Shown here in pieces: positions 1 to 9,243 of a stretch of 64,000 nt of DNA. Location of the stretch: contig JAWLGP010000012.1 in NCBI GenBank assembly GCA_041685045.1, positions 66,843-130,842 of the forward strand. Direction: 5' to 3'. The translations under genes were made by a program, and so were the position numbers. Numbering within the stretch: the first letter of the stretch is position 1; each line of letters opens with the position of its first letter. The notes under the pieces were generated by a model that saw only the letters and a program-made list of their open reading frames with translations, searched no databases and was not told where the DNA came from. This DNA comes from Thiohalomonas sp041685045 (GTDB lineage: Bacteria; Pseudomonadota; Gammaproteobacteria; Thiohalomonadales; Thiohalomonadaceae).

Positions 1-314
1 CGCTTGACGTAGGTGCGTTTCTTCCGGACCTCGACCGTAACCGTCTTGCCCTTGGTCCCGGCGGCCTGCTTCAGCTCGCTCGTGGTACGCCGCTTCAGCG
101 TAATCTTGCGAGGGCCGCTCTCTTCTTCCGGCGCCTTCTGCTCATCGGTGCCGTGCTTGCGGCGCAGATAATCCAGCAGCCTTACCTTGTCGTCGTCTCC
201 AAGGACGCTATCGGCCCCATCGACGGCAACGCCGGCTTCGCCGAGCTGAATCAGCAACCGGTCGGGCGGGACTCCAATCGTCTCGGCAAACTGCTTGACG
301 GTAACTTCTGCCAT
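1..314 (-). CDS. infB: translation initiation factor IF-2, N-terminal part
   Basis: Partial gene: it starts at the ATG ending at 314 and runs off the left edge of the window. The about 104 visible residues begin MAEVTVKQFAETIGV and match the small IF2 N-terminal domain, followed by a basic, charged linker. IF-2 is the GTPase that brings fMet-tRNA to the 30S subunit; its GTPase core lies outside the window. The start lies 16 nt after the nusA stop, the usual rimP-nusA-infB arrangement, so the three genes are probably co-transcribed. Confidence 0.93.
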   Translation of the reverse strand, partial: MAEVTVKQFAETIGVPPDRLLIQLGEAGVAVDGADSVLGDDDKVRLLDYLRRKHGTDEQKAPEEESGPRKITLKRRTTSELKQAAGTKGKTVTVEVRKKRTYVK

Positions 315-330
315 GTAAACTACTCTCCAG

Positions 331-1833
331 CTATTCAGACTGGTCGGCTTCAAACCAGGGTTTGCGCGCTTCCATAATCAGGGCTGCCGCGCGTTTTTCG
401 TCCATGCCATCGATGTCCATCAGGTCATCGACCGCCAGTTCCGCCAGGTCGTCCATCGAGACGACACCGCGACCGGCGAAAATTTCGGCCAACCCCGGGT
501 CCATGCCTTCCATCGAAAGCAGATCCTGGGCCGGCTCCTTGCCACCGTGTTCTTCCTGACTGATCTCGCGGGTAACCAGCGCATCTTTGGCGCGTGCTCG
601 GAGTTCGTCGACGATATCCGCGTCGAACTCTTCGATTTCCAGCATTTCCGCCACCGGCACGTAGGCGACCTCTTCCAGGCTGGAAAAGCCCTCCTGAACC
701 AGGATGGTCGCCACTTCCTCATCGACGTTGAGTTGACCGGTAAACATCTCGACCGTTGCCCGCGCCTCGGCTTCGCTCTTCTCTTCAGCCTGGGTGGCGG
801 TCATGACGTTCAGTTCCCAGCCACTCAGCTCACTGGCGAGCCGGACGTTCTGGCCGTTGCGGCCGATGGCCTGGGAAAGCTGCTCTTCGGCGACGGCGAC
901 ATCCATGCTGTGTGCGTCCTCGTCCACGACGATGGACTGCACTTCGGCGGGGGACATCGCATTTATGACAAATTGAGCCGGGTTATCGTTCCACAGGATG
1001 ATGTCGACGCGCTCACCGTTGATTTCGTTGGTCACCGACTGCACCCGCGAACCGCGCATCCCGACGCAGGCGCCGACCGGGTCGATCCGCGGATCGTTAG
1101 AGCGCACCGCGATCTTGGCTCGCAGACCGGGATCGCGCGCGGCGGCCATGATGTCGATGAGACCCTCGCCAACCTCGGGAACTTCCAGCTTGAACAGTTC
1201 AATCAGGAACGCCGGTGAGGTACGGGTCACAAACAGCTGCGGACCGCGCGGTTCGTTGCGTACATCGTAGAGATAGCCACGCATCCGGTCACCCGGACGT
1301 ACCGGCTCGCGAGGAATCAACTGATCACGCGTGACGAGTGCCTCGACGTTGTTGCCGAGATCCAGAATCACGCTGCCGCGCTCCATGCGCTTGACGATAC
1401 CGGTGATCAACTCCCCGATCCGGTGCTTGTACGCATCCACCACCTGTGCACGCTCGGCCTCGCGGACCTTCTGCACGATGACCTGCTTGGCGGTTTGTGC
1501 CGCGATGCGGCCGAAAGAGACCGACTCGATCTCCTCTTCCACATATTCACCCGGCTCGATGTCAGCGCGGTACTCGCGCGCCGCGCTCAGGGTGATCTGC
1601 CGTTCGGGGGACTCAAGCTGCTGCTCTTCACTGTCGTCGATCACTTCCCAGCAACGGAAGGTTTCGTAATCGCCGCTGTCGCGGTTGATGCAGACGCGCA
1701 TTTCCACGTCGCCACCGTGCCGCTTCTTGGACGCGGTGGCAAGCGCGGCCTCGATCGCCTCGAAGATGATCTCCTTGGCCACACCCTTCTCATTGGAAAC
1801 TGCATCGACTACCAAAAGAATTTCTTTGTTCAT
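331..1833 (-). CDS. nusA: transcription termination/antitermination factor NusA
   Basis: A 500-residue protein starting MNKEILLVVDAVSNEK, as expected for NusA. Order of parts: N-terminal RNA-polymerase-binding domain (about 1-130), S1 RNA-binding domain (about 135-200, ITGIVKRMERGSVILDLG), KH domains (about 230-350, with VGMRGSRVQ and AIGRNGQNVRLA), then two C-terminal acidic repeats (about 360-495). It modulates pausing, termination and antitermination. An upstream in-frame start would add 11 unconserved residues, so the internal ATG was chosen. It lies between rimP and infB in the conserved order. Confidence 0.96.
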   Translation of the reverse strand: MNKEILLVVDAVSNEKGVAKEIIFEAIEAALATASKKRHGGDVEMRVCINRDSGDYETFRCWEVIDDSEEQQLESPERQITLSAAREYRADIEPGEYVEEEIESVSFGRIAAQTAKQVIVQKVREAERAQVVDAYKHRIGELITGIVKRMERGSVILDLGNNVEALVTRDQLIPREPVRPGDRMRGYLYDVRNEPRGPQLFVTRTSPAFLIELFKLEVPEVGEGLIDIMAAARDPGLRAKIAVRSNDPRIDPVGACVGMRGSRVQSVTNEINGERVDIILWNDNPAQFVINAMSPAEVQSIVVDEDAHSMDVAVAEEQLSQAIGRNGQNVRLASELSGWELNVMTATQAEEKSEAEARATVEMFTGQLNVDEEVATILVQEGFSSLEEVAYVPVAEMLEIEEFDADIVDELRARAKDALVTREISQEEHGGKEPAQDLLSMEGMDPGLAEIFAGRGVVSMDDLAELAVDDLMDIDGMDEKRAAALIMEARKPWFEADQSE

Positions 1834-1893
1834 ACCGCAGCCTTCACGCCTCCAGCCGGTCCTCACGAACCCCTAACTCGCGACTGGCGCCGT

Positions 1894-2349
1894 TCACCAT
1901 TCGGGAACGATATGCGCCTTCTCGATATCCTCCAGGGAAAACTCGTACTGCCTGCCCTCCACTTCGACCAACGTCCGATTATCCGAAAATTCCACGAGCC
2001 GGCCTTTGTACTTGCGGCGGCCTTCAAACGGGACCTTGAGTCGGACTTGCACCATCGAGCCAACATAGCGCTGGTAGTGCGCCGGCTTGAACAACGGCCG
2101 ATCGACCCCGGGCGAGGACACCTCCAGCGTGTACTGACCCTGGATCGGGTCTTCGACCTCGAACAGTGCGCTCACCTGCCGGCTGACCCGCTCACAGTCT
2201 TCGACTGTGATGCCGGTCTCGCGGTCGATATAGATCCGCAGCAGCGAATGGCGCCCCTGCGGCAGGTATTCGACCCCCAGCAACTCATAGCCAAGGGCGG
2301 TCACCCCCGGTTCGATCAAATTTTCGAGCCGCTCGGCCGTCTGTCCCAT
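1894..2349 (-). CDS. rimP: ribosome maturation factor RimP
   Basis: A 151-residue protein starting MGQTAERLENLIEPG, the normal RimP length. The N-terminal alpha/beta domain contains GYELLGVEYLPQGRHSLLRIYID and the motif SSPGVDRPLFKPAHY, followed by the C-terminal SH3-like domain. It assists 30S subunit maturation. An upstream ATG gives a 14-residue extension that is not conserved. It is followed after 60 nt by nusA and preceded by tRNA-fMet, the order known from the enteric metY-rimP-nusA-infB operon. Confidence 0.95.
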   Translation of the reverse strand: MGQTAERLENLIEPGVTALGYELLGVEYLPQGRHSLLRIYIDRETGITVEDCERVSRQVSALFEVEDPIQGQYTLEVSSPGVDRPLFKPAHYQRYVGSMVQVRLKVPFEGRRKYKGRLVEFSDNRTLVEVEGRQYEFSLEDIEKAHIVPEW

Positions 2350-2458
2350 ACCGAATCCGGAAACAAAAAATGGGCCCAAGGCCCATCCCAAGTACCCGCT
2401 GCGCCATCTCTTGACGCCGGAGCCAACCGCCCCGACCCGACGCAGCGAAAGCCGATTA

Positions 2459-2487
2459 CGAAAAAGCCCCGGAACCGGGGCTTTCTC
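2459..2487 (-). terminator. intrinsic terminator after tRNA-fMet
   Basis: Perfect 10-bp inverted repeat AAAGCCCCGG / CCGGGGCTTT at 2463-2484 with a 2-nt centre, followed on the minus strand by a short T run. It lies 8 nt downstream of the tRNA 3' end and ahead of rimP, so it may terminate or attenuate read-through from the tRNA. Confidence 0.75.
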
Positions 2488-2495
2488 GTCGAAAC

Positions 2496-2572
<77 letters not shown>

Positions 2573-2633
2573 ACTGATAAGCGCGCATTCTACATAGCCC
2601 TGATGTACTTTTCAAGCCGGCACTTGCGGCAAT

Positions 2634-2951
2634 TCAGCGCCTGACCAAAAGGCGTCGCAAATCGTGCCGGTAAATGAACCCGGGTAGCGCCAACACGACG
2701 AACAGGCACGCCCCGACGGCATAGAATTCCCAGCCCTGGGGATAGACATCGCCATTGAGTTTCTGTTCCATACCAAGGGCGATGGCGCCGGTTACCAGAA
2801 ATAATACCAGCCATTCCGCCCATCGCCACCAAGCCCGCTTGCCAGCGGGGCCAGGATCCTTGACGAAGAAGATCCGTTCACTCAGCCACGGCAGATTGGC
2901 AGCCACAAAGGCCACCCCGATGAGGATCCAGACAGCTGTGGTTGTCGTCAT
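2634..2951 (-). CDS. DUF2818 family inner-membrane protein
   Basis: A 105-residue protein with three hydrophobic segments (about 6-20, 44-60 and 78-92), starting MTTTTAVWILIGVAFVAANLPW. It resembles the small DUF2818 family that is often found directly after nuoN in proteobacteria, as here, 261 nt downstream. The function is unknown; the position suggests a link to complex I assembly or membrane context, which is inference only. Confidence 0.8.
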   Translation of the reverse strand: MTTTTAVWILIGVAFVAANLPWLSERIFFVKDPGPAGKRAWWRWAEWLVLFLVTGAIALGMEQKLNGDVYPQGWEFYAVGACLFVVLALPGFIYRHDLRRLLVRR

Positions 2952-3052
2952 GGTGGATGCGTGTAATAAGCACTGTTTGCCGGGGATGCTACCCTAACCG
3001 CCGACACGCCCGGTTCGCAACTGTTTGGACCAGGGCTTCGGGGCTTCGTTCC

Positions 3053-3131
3053 CGTAGGATAGGCAGAGGAGCACCAGCGACCCGCCCATGGCCCACCGTT
3101 TGATGGGGACGCTGGGCTTTGCCCATCCTAC
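3053..3131. repeat. palindromic repeat, degenerate GTAGGATGGGC family
   Basis: Imperfect inverted repeat. The left arm CGTAGGATAGGCAGAG pairs with the right arm GGGCTTTGCCCATCCTAC, with CCCGCCCATGG-like sequence between. Its ends match the outer stem of the structured elements at 29646, 44678 and 63785, but the inner hairpin differs. It lies in the nuoN/DUF2818 spacer. Confidence 0.6.
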
Positions 3132-3212
3132 AGAGTGTGGTGATCACCTGCTGTGGATTGCGACAGGCGGAGGATAGGCCTGCGAAACCCAGTCCATCGC
3201 CCCGTGGTGGCT

Positions 3213-4649
3213 TTAGAGCATGACTGCGGTGCAAAGCGCCATCAGGCCTCCGGGGAAGAGCCCCAGGCCGAGCACAGCCAACCCGTTGATCGACAAGGTA
3301 TAACGCAGATCGGGAGCGGCCTCGATCGGGCGCTCGTCTTCCGCCTTGTCGAAGTACATCAGCTTGATGACGCGCAGATAGTAGAAGGCACCGACCACCG
3401 AGAACAGCACGCCGACCACCGCGACCCAAATCAGGTCGACACTGATCACCGCCTGCAACACGGCCAGCTTGGCCCAGAAACCGAGGAACGGCGGGACACC
3501 GGCCATCGAGAACATCAGCACCATCATCATGAGTGCGAACCACGGGCTGCGCTGGTTGAGACCTTTGTAGTCTGAGAGATCCTCCGCCTCGAAGCCGGAC
3601 CGGCTCATCAGGATCACCATGCCGAACCCGCCCAGGGTCATGATGGCGTAGGCGATGGCGTAGTACATGCCGGCGGCGTACCCCTCGGCCGTCCCCGACA
3701 GCACGCCCATCAGCAGGAAGCCGATGTGGGAAATACCCGAATAGGCCAACAGCCGCTTGATGTTCGTCTGTGCAATCGCCACCACATTGCCGATCACCAC
3801 CGACAGCACGGCCAGGAGGATAAGCATCTCCTGCCACTGTGCGTGCAGGCTGCCCATGCCGTCCACCAGCAGGCGCATCAACATCGCAAATGCCGCCAGC
3901 TTCGGTGCCGAGCTGACGTAGAGCGTGACTGCCGTCGGCGCACCGTGATACACGTCAGGCACCCACATGTGGAACGGTACGGCCCCGAGCTTGAAGGCAA
4001 TGCCGATGACCAGGAACACCAGACCGAAGGAGAGCACCAGGTCGGTGACGGCGCCGCCGGCGACCCGGTCGCCGATGACGCCGAGGTCGAGCGAGCCGGT
4101 GGTGCCGTAGAGCATCGACATGCCATAAAGCAGCATCGCCGACGCGATGGCCCCCAGCACGAAATACTTCATCGCGGCCTCGGAGGCGACCACCGAATCC
4201 CGCTGCAGCGCGACCATCGCATAAAGCGACAGCGACATCAGTTCCAGCCCGAGGTAGAGGGTCAGCAGGCTGTGGGCGGAGACCATGATCATCATGCCCA
4301 GGACGCCGAACAGGCCGAGCAGGAAGAATTCCCCCTGGAACAGGCTGCGCGCCCGCAGGTAATCCTTGGCGTAGAGGAAGACCACGAATGCGGCCACGTA
4401 AATGCAGAATTTCAGTACGGCCGCCATCGAGTCGAGGATGAAGGTGCCGTTCAGGGTTATCTGGTCGGTTGGACTGTAGAGGCCGACCGTCAGCAAGGCC
4501 GCACCGACCAACGTGGCCTGAGCCAAGAGGTAGGAGACCACCCGGTTGCGTTCGCTGAGGAACAGATCCACCAGCAGAATGACGCAGGCCATGCCGAGCA
4601 CGAACAGCTCGGGGACCACGGGAAGGAAGTCAGGCGTCTCAAAGTTCAT
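3213..4649 (-). CDS. nuoN: NADH-quinone oxidoreductase subunit N
   Basis: A 478-residue membrane protein with about 14 hydrophobic helices; one of three antiporter-like proton-pumping subunits of complex I. Family motifs visible include LGLELMSLSLYAMVAL with the conserved helix-5 Glu, and KLGAVPFHMWVPDVYHGAPT with the conserved Lys. It is the last nuo gene, 37 nt after nuoM. Length and position are normal. Confidence 0.97.
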   Translation of the reverse strand: MNFETPDFLPVVPELFVLGMACVILLVDLFLSERNRVVSYLLAQATLVGAALLTVGLYSPTDQITLNGTFILDSMAAVLKFCIYVAAFVVFLYAKDYLRARSLFQGEFFLLGLFGVLGMMIMVSAHSLLTLYLGLELMSLSLYAMVALQRDSVVASEAAMKYFVLGAIASAMLLYGMSMLYGTTGSLDLGVIGDRVAGGAVTDLVLSFGLVFLVIGIAFKLGAVPFHMWVPDVYHGAPTAVTLYVSSAPKLAAFAMLMRLLVDGMGSLHAQWQEMLILLAVLSVVIGNVVAIAQTNIKRLLAYSGISHIGFLLMGVLSGTAEGYAAGMYYAIAYAIMTLGGFGMVILMSRSGFEAEDLSDYKGLNQRSPWFALMMMVLMFSMAGVPPFLGFWAKLAVLQAVISVDLIWVAVVGVLFSVVGAFYYLRVIKLMYFDKAEDERPIEAAPDLRYTLSINGLAVLGLGLFPGGLMALCTAVML

Positions 4650-4686
4650 TCGGTTACACCTTGCAATTGATCTCTGCTATCGCGCT

Positions 4687-6207
4687 TCACAGCTTCGAAG
4701 CCGCGATGTGCTGAACCAGGTTGTCCACCGTGGGGCCCATCACTTCCAGCAACGGCGCGGGGTAGACCCCGAGCCCAAGCACGGCGATGGCGAGAATGCC
4801 GAGGAACAGGAACTCCCGGGCGTTGATATCGGTCAGGGCGGCCACTTTGGGGCTCGTCACCTTGCCGTAGAGCACCCGCTTGACCATCCACAGGGTGTAG
4901 GCCGCGCCCAGAATGAGGGTGGTTGCCGCCAGGAAGGCGTACCAGAAGTTGGCCTTGAAGGCGCTCAGGATGACCATGAACTCCCCAACGAACCCGGCGG
5001 TGCCCGGCAGGCCGGCATTGGCCATGGCGAACAGCACCATGAAGCCGGCAAAGATCGGCATGGTGTTCACCACCCCGCCGTAGTCGGCGATGTCGCGGCT
5101 GTGCAGGCGGTCGTAGAGAACGCCGACGCAGAGGAACATGGCGCCGGAAACGAAACCGTGGGCCACCATCTGCACCATACCGCCCTCAATGCCCATGGCT
5201 GCGCCCAGCGGGTTGTCACCGGACTGCCGGAAGATGGCAAAGGCGACGAAGAAACCGAGCGTAACGAAGCCCATGTGGGAAATGGACGAGTAGGCGATCA
5301 GCTTCTTCATGTCCTGCTGCGCCAGAGCGACGAAACCGATATAGACCACCGCCACCAGCGACAGCAGGATCATCAACCAGTCCAGTGACGCACTGGCATC
5401 GGGGGTGATCGGCAGCGAAAAACGCAGGAACCCGTAGGCGCCCAGTTTCAGCATGATCGCGGCCAGGATCACCGATCCGCCGGTGGGCGCCTCCACGTGC
5501 GCATCCGGTAGCCAGGTGTGGACCGGCCACATCGGCACTTTTACCGCAAAGGCGATCAGGAAGGCGAGGAAGATCAGCGTCTGCGCAGTCAGTCCGATCT
5601 TGGCGGCATGGAAGTCGAGGATGCCGAAGCTGCCCGTATCGAGATACAGATAGATCAGCGCCACCAGCATGAACACCGACCCGAAGAAGGTATAGAGGAA
5701 GAACTTGAGTGTGGCGTAGACCCGGCGCGGCCCGCCCCAGATACCGATCACGATGAACATCGGGATCAGCAGCGCCTCCCAGAACACGTAGAACAGCATC
5801 GCGTCCAGCGCGGCGAAGGCACCATTCATCAAACCAGCCAGAATCAGGAACGCAGCCATGTATTGGGCCGGGCGGTCCTGAATCACCTCCCAGCCGGCAA
5901 TCACGACCAGAACGGTAGTGAAGGTGGTCAGCAGGATGAGTGGCATGGAGATACCATCCACGCCCAGGTGGTAATTGACGCTGATGGATGCGATCCAGGG
6001 GGCAAGTTCAACGAACTGCATCTGCGCCGTCGTAGTATCGAAGCCGGCAAACAGCGGAATGGAAAGGGCGAAGGTCAACAACGAGGCGATCAACGCGATC
6101 ACCTTCGCCTCCAGACCACCGCGCTTGCTACCGGTCGCCAGTACCAGCAGACCGCCGACAATCGGCGTCCAGATGACCAGACTCAACAATGGCAGTTCCG
6201 CAAACAT
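4687..6207 (-). CDS. nuoM: NADH-quinone oxidoreductase subunit M
   Basis: A 506-residue antiporter-like subunit of complex I. It contains FYVFWEALLIPMFIVIGIWGG (helix-5 Glu) and KVPMWPVHTWLPDAHVEAPT (helix-7 Lys), both typical of NuoM, and about 14 membrane helices. It pumps protons in the membrane arm of NADH dehydrogenase. It lies 56 nt after nuoL; that gap holds the 16-bp perfect palindrome CAAGGACGCGTCCTTG at 6236-6251. Confidence 0.97.
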   Translation of the reverse strand: MFAELPLLSLVIWTPIVGGLLVLATGSKRGGLEAKVIALIASLLTFALSIPLFAGFDTTTAQMQFVELAPWIASISVNYHLGVDGISMPLILLTTFTTVLVVIAGWEVIQDRPAQYMAAFLILAGLMNGAFAALDAMLFYVFWEALLIPMFIVIGIWGGPRRVYATLKFFLYTFFGSVFMLVALIYLYLDTGSFGILDFHAAKIGLTAQTLIFLAFLIAFAVKVPMWPVHTWLPDAHVEAPTGGSVILAAIMLKLGAYGFLRFSLPITPDASASLDWLMILLSLVAVVYIGFVALAQQDMKKLIAYSSISHMGFVTLGFFVAFAIFRQSGDNPLGAAMGIEGGMVQMVAHGFVSGAMFLCVGVLYDRLHSRDIADYGGVVNTMPIFAGFMVLFAMANAGLPGTAGFVGEFMVILSAFKANFWYAFLAATTLILGAAYTLWMVKRVLYGKVTSPKVAALTDINAREFLFLGILAIAVLGLGVYPAPLLEVMGPTVDNLVQHIAASKL

Positions 6208-6235
6208 GCACCCAATCCCGTTTCGTATTTACACC

Positions 6236-6251
6236 CAAGGACGCGTCCTTG
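6236..6251. repeat. short perfect palindrome between nuoL and nuoM
   Basis: CAAGGACGCGTCCTTG is a 16-bp perfect palindrome in the nuoL/nuoM spacer. It could form a small mRNA hairpin within the operon. No T run follows, so it is not a terminator. Confidence 0.5.
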
Positions 6252-6263
6252 CGGCGAGTTTTC

Positions 6264-8261
6264 TTAGATGACGAACAACCCGAACAGCGCCAACAGGCCA
6301 AGAATCATGGCGTAGGCGTAGTGATACAGGTACCCGGACTGGACCTGGCGGACCAGCGCCGCGATCCAGCCGACCGCGTTGGCCGAACCGTTCACTACGA
6401 GGCCGTCGATCAGCTTCATGTCGCCGAAGCGCCATAGTCCGCTTCCGACCCGACGGCTACCGCCGGCAAAGAACCAGTCGTTGAAGTCGTCGAAGCCATA
6501 CTTGCGGTCGAGGATGTTGTAGATCGGCGTCAGCTTCTCGCGGATCTTCGCCGGTACGTCGGTCCACTTCATGTACAACGCCCAAGCGGTGGCCACGCCC
6601 GCCAACGCTAGCCAGAACGGCGCGGTGCCGAAACCGTGCAGCACCATACCCCACCAGCCGTGGAAGCCCTCGGCCAACTGGCCCAGCACGTCATGCTGCG
6701 GTGCCACGAAGATCGCTCCGGCGAAGAAGTCGCCAAAGGCCATGTCGTCCACGTACATCGCGCCGGCGAAGATGGAAGGTACCGCCAGCAGGATCAATGG
6801 GATGGTGACGACCCACGGGGTTTCATGCAGATGGTGGCGGGTGTGCTCGTCCATCCGCTCCTTGCCGTGGAACACCATGAAGTACATGCGGAAGCTGTAC
6901 AGCGCGGTAATGAATACGCCTCCAAGCACCGCGGCGTAGGCGAAGCCGGAACCCGGCAGCGTGGAGTGGCCCACCGCCTCGATAATCGAATCCTTGGAGA
7001 AGAAGCCGGCGAAGCCCGGCGCTCCAATGAGCGCCAGTGAACCGATCAGGGAGGTGATCCAGGTGATCGGCATGTACTTGCGCAGGCCACCCATGTTGCG
7101 CATGTCCTGGTCATGATGCATGGCGATGATCACCGAACCGGCTCCGAGGAACAACAGCGCCTTGAAGAAGGCGTGGGTCATCAGGTGGAACACGCCCGCA
7201 GCATAGGCCGACGCACCCAGGGCCACGGTCATGTAACCGAGCTGGGACAGGGTCGAATAGGCCACCACCCGCTTGATGTCGTTCTGAATCAGGCCGAGCA
7301 GACCCATGAACAAAGCGGTGATGGCGCCGATCACCAGAATTACCGACAGCGCGGTCTCCGACAGCTCATAGAGCGGCGACATGCGCGCCACCATGAAGAT
7401 ACCGGCGGTCACCATGGTGGCGGCGTGAATGAGTGCGGAAATGGGGGTAGGACCCTCCATGGAATCAGGCAGCCAGACGTGCAGCGGGACCTGGGCCGAC
7501 TTGCCCATGGCGCCGATGAACAGCAGGATGCAGATCACCGTCATCACCGACCACTGCTGGCCCGGAATGATCTCCATGGTCAGGCCAGTGGCGGCGCCAC
7601 CGGAGGCACCGGCGAAGACCTCCTGGTAGCTCAGCGAGCCGAAGTACATCAGCACGCCGGCGATGCCCAGCACGAAACCGAAGTCGCCGACGCGATTGAC
7701 CAGGAATGCCTTCAGGTTGGCGTAGGTCGCAGTGTCGCGGGTCGACCAGAAACCGATCAGCAGGTAGGAAACCAGGCCCACTGCCTCCCAGCCGAAGAAG
7801 AGTTGCATGAAGTTGTTGCTCATCACCAGCATCAGCATCGAGAAGGTGAAGAGCGAGATATAGCTGAAGAAGCGCTGGTAGCTGTTCCGACCCGCCTTGC
7901 TGTCTTCGGGCCAATTGTGCTCGTCATCGGCCATGTAGCCGACGGTGTAGATATGCACCATCAGCGACACGAAGGTGACCACCACCATCATCATGGCGGT
8001 GAGACTGTCGAGCAGGAAACCGACCTCGAAGCGGACACCGTCGGCCACCAGCCAGGTGTAGACCGTCATGTCGACCGGACCTAGGTCGCCACCGACGATG
8101 CGTTTGAACACCTCCAACGAGAGCAGGAACGCGACACCGACACCGGCGATGGCGATGGTGTGCGCACCGGCGCGTCCGATGCGGCCGCCGAACAGGCCGG
8201 CAATGGCCGACCCGATCAGCGGTGCGAGAACAATCCAGAGCGAAATAGTTTCCAGGTTCAC
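6264..8261 (-). CDS. nuoL: NADH-quinone oxidoreductase subunit L
   Basis: A 665-residue subunit, the largest antiporter-like protein of complex I, with the long lateral helix expected in the C-terminal part (about 540-600). Motifs: FFGWEAVGLVSYLLIGFW (helix-5 Glu) and GKSAQVPLHVWLPDSMEGPTPISALIHAATMV (helix-7 Lys). It is the most distal proton-pumping module. It starts 3 nt after the nuoK stop, indicating translational coupling. Confidence 0.97.
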   Translation of the reverse strand: MNLETISLWIVLAPLIGSAIAGLFGGRIGRAGAHTIAIAGVGVAFLLSLEVFKRIVGGDLGPVDMTVYTWLVADGVRFEVGFLLDSLTAMMMVVVTFVSLMVHIYTVGYMADDEHNWPEDSKAGRNSYQRFFSYISLFTFSMLMLVMSNNFMQLFFGWEAVGLVSYLLIGFWSTRDTATYANLKAFLVNRVGDFGFVLGIAGVLMYFGSLSYQEVFAGASGGAATGLTMEIIPGQQWSVMTVICILLFIGAMGKSAQVPLHVWLPDSMEGPTPISALIHAATMVTAGIFMVARMSPLYELSETALSVILVIGAITALFMGLLGLIQNDIKRVVAYSTLSQLGYMTVALGASAYAAGVFHLMTHAFFKALLFLGAGSVIIAMHHDQDMRNMGGLRKYMPITWITSLIGSLALIGAPGFAGFFSKDSIIEAVGHSTLPGSGFAYAAVLGGVFITALYSFRMYFMVFHGKERMDEHTRHHLHETPWVVTIPLILLAVPSIFAGAMYVDDMAFGDFFAGAIFVAPQHDVLGQLAEGFHGWWGMVLHGFGTAPFWLALAGVATAWALYMKWTDVPAKIREKLTPIYNILDRKYGFDDFNDWFFAGGSRRVGSGLWRFGDMKLIDGLVVNGSANAVGWIAALVRQVQSGYLYHYAYAMILGLLALFGLFVI

Positions 8262-8264
8262 GGC

Positions 8265-8573
8265 CTACCCCTTCAGCGTGCCCAGGTCTTCGACATTGAT
8301 GGTGCGCCGGTTACGGAACAGGACCACCAGGATGGCGAGGCCGATGGCCGCCTCCGCTGCCGCGACGGTGAGAATGAAAAATACGAAAACCTGACCGGCC
8401 GCATCGCCGAGGAAATGGGAAAAGGCGATGAAGTTCAGGTTGACCGCCAGCAGCATCATCTCGATGCACATCAGCAGGATGATCACGTTCTTACGGTTGA
8501 TGAAGATCCCTGCCAGGCTCAGGCAGAACAGGATCGCACCAACGATCAGGTAATCAGAAAGGGCAATCATCAC
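8265..8573 (-). CDS. nuoK: NADH-quinone oxidoreductase subunit K
   Basis: A 102-residue protein with three membrane helices, the expected NuoK size. It carries the conserved membrane Glu residues in LLMCIEMMLLAVNL and in the third helix (AAEAAIGLAILV), part of the proton path. It lies between nuoJ and nuoL. Confidence 0.96.
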   Translation of the reverse strand: MMIALSDYLIVGAILFCLSLAGIFINRKNVIILLMCIEMMLLAVNLNFIAFSHFLGDAAGQVFVFFILTVAAAEAAIGLAILVVLFRNRRTINVEDLGTLKG

Positions 8574-8623
8574 AGTCCCCGGTTCGGTCGTCTTCTAAGC
8601 AACCGTTTGTTCTCTTAGCCGCC

Positions 8624-9226
8624 TCAGCGGCGCTCTTCGGCTTCCATCGAAACCATGCGCACCCGATCCGCGCGGCGGACCACCACCTGCTTTTCGGGCG
8701 ACTGATACTTGGTGCCCGGCCGGCGCCGCAGAGTCAGGGCGATGGCCGCCACGATCGCCACCAGCAGAATGACCGATGCGATCTCGAACGGATAGACGTA
8801 ATCGGTGTAGAGCTGCAGGCCCAAGATGCGGGTGTTGCTCTCGGTCGGCTCGGCCGTTGGTGCCGGCATCTGCTCGGCGCCGAAGTATTCGCCGCCAACC
8901 ACCCCGACCATCGCGGCGATCAGCAACAGCGCGACGATGCCGCCAATGGGCAGATAGCGGGCAAAGCCCTGACGCAGCACGGCCAGATTGATGTCGAGCA
9001 TCATCACCACGAACAGGAACAGCACCATCACCGCCCCCACGTACACCAGCACCAGGGCGATGGCAAGGAATTCGGCCTGCAGCAGCAGCCAGAGCCCCGA
9101 ACTGGCAAAGAAGCCGAGCACCAGAAACAGAGCAGCATGCACCGGGTTGCGGACCGTAATCACCGCCGCCGCCGACAGCAGCAGCAGCGTTGAAAAGGCA
9201 TAAAACACGATCGATTCGAAGGGCAT
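8624..9226 (-). CDS. nuoJ: NADH-quinone oxidoreductase subunit J
   Basis: A 200-residue protein with five hydrophobic helices and the NuoJ signature ALVLVYVGAVMVLFLFVVMMLDIN, including the conserved helix-3 Tyr and pi-bulge region. The C-terminal about 40 residues are charged and cytoplasmic. It is part of the proton-conducting membrane arm and lies 17 nt after nuoI. Confidence 0.96.
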   Translation of the reverse strand: MPFESIVFYAFSTLLLLSAAAVITVRNPVHAALFLVLGFFASSGLWLLLQAEFLAIALVLVYVGAVMVLFLFVVMMLDINLAVLRQGFARYLPIGGIVALLLIAAMVGVVGGEYFGAEQMPAPTAEPTESNTRILGLQLYTDYVYPFEIASVILLVAIVAAIALTLRRRPGTKYQSPEKQVVVRRADRVRMVSMEAEERR

Positions 9227-9243
9227 CAGCTTAAGTTTCCCGT

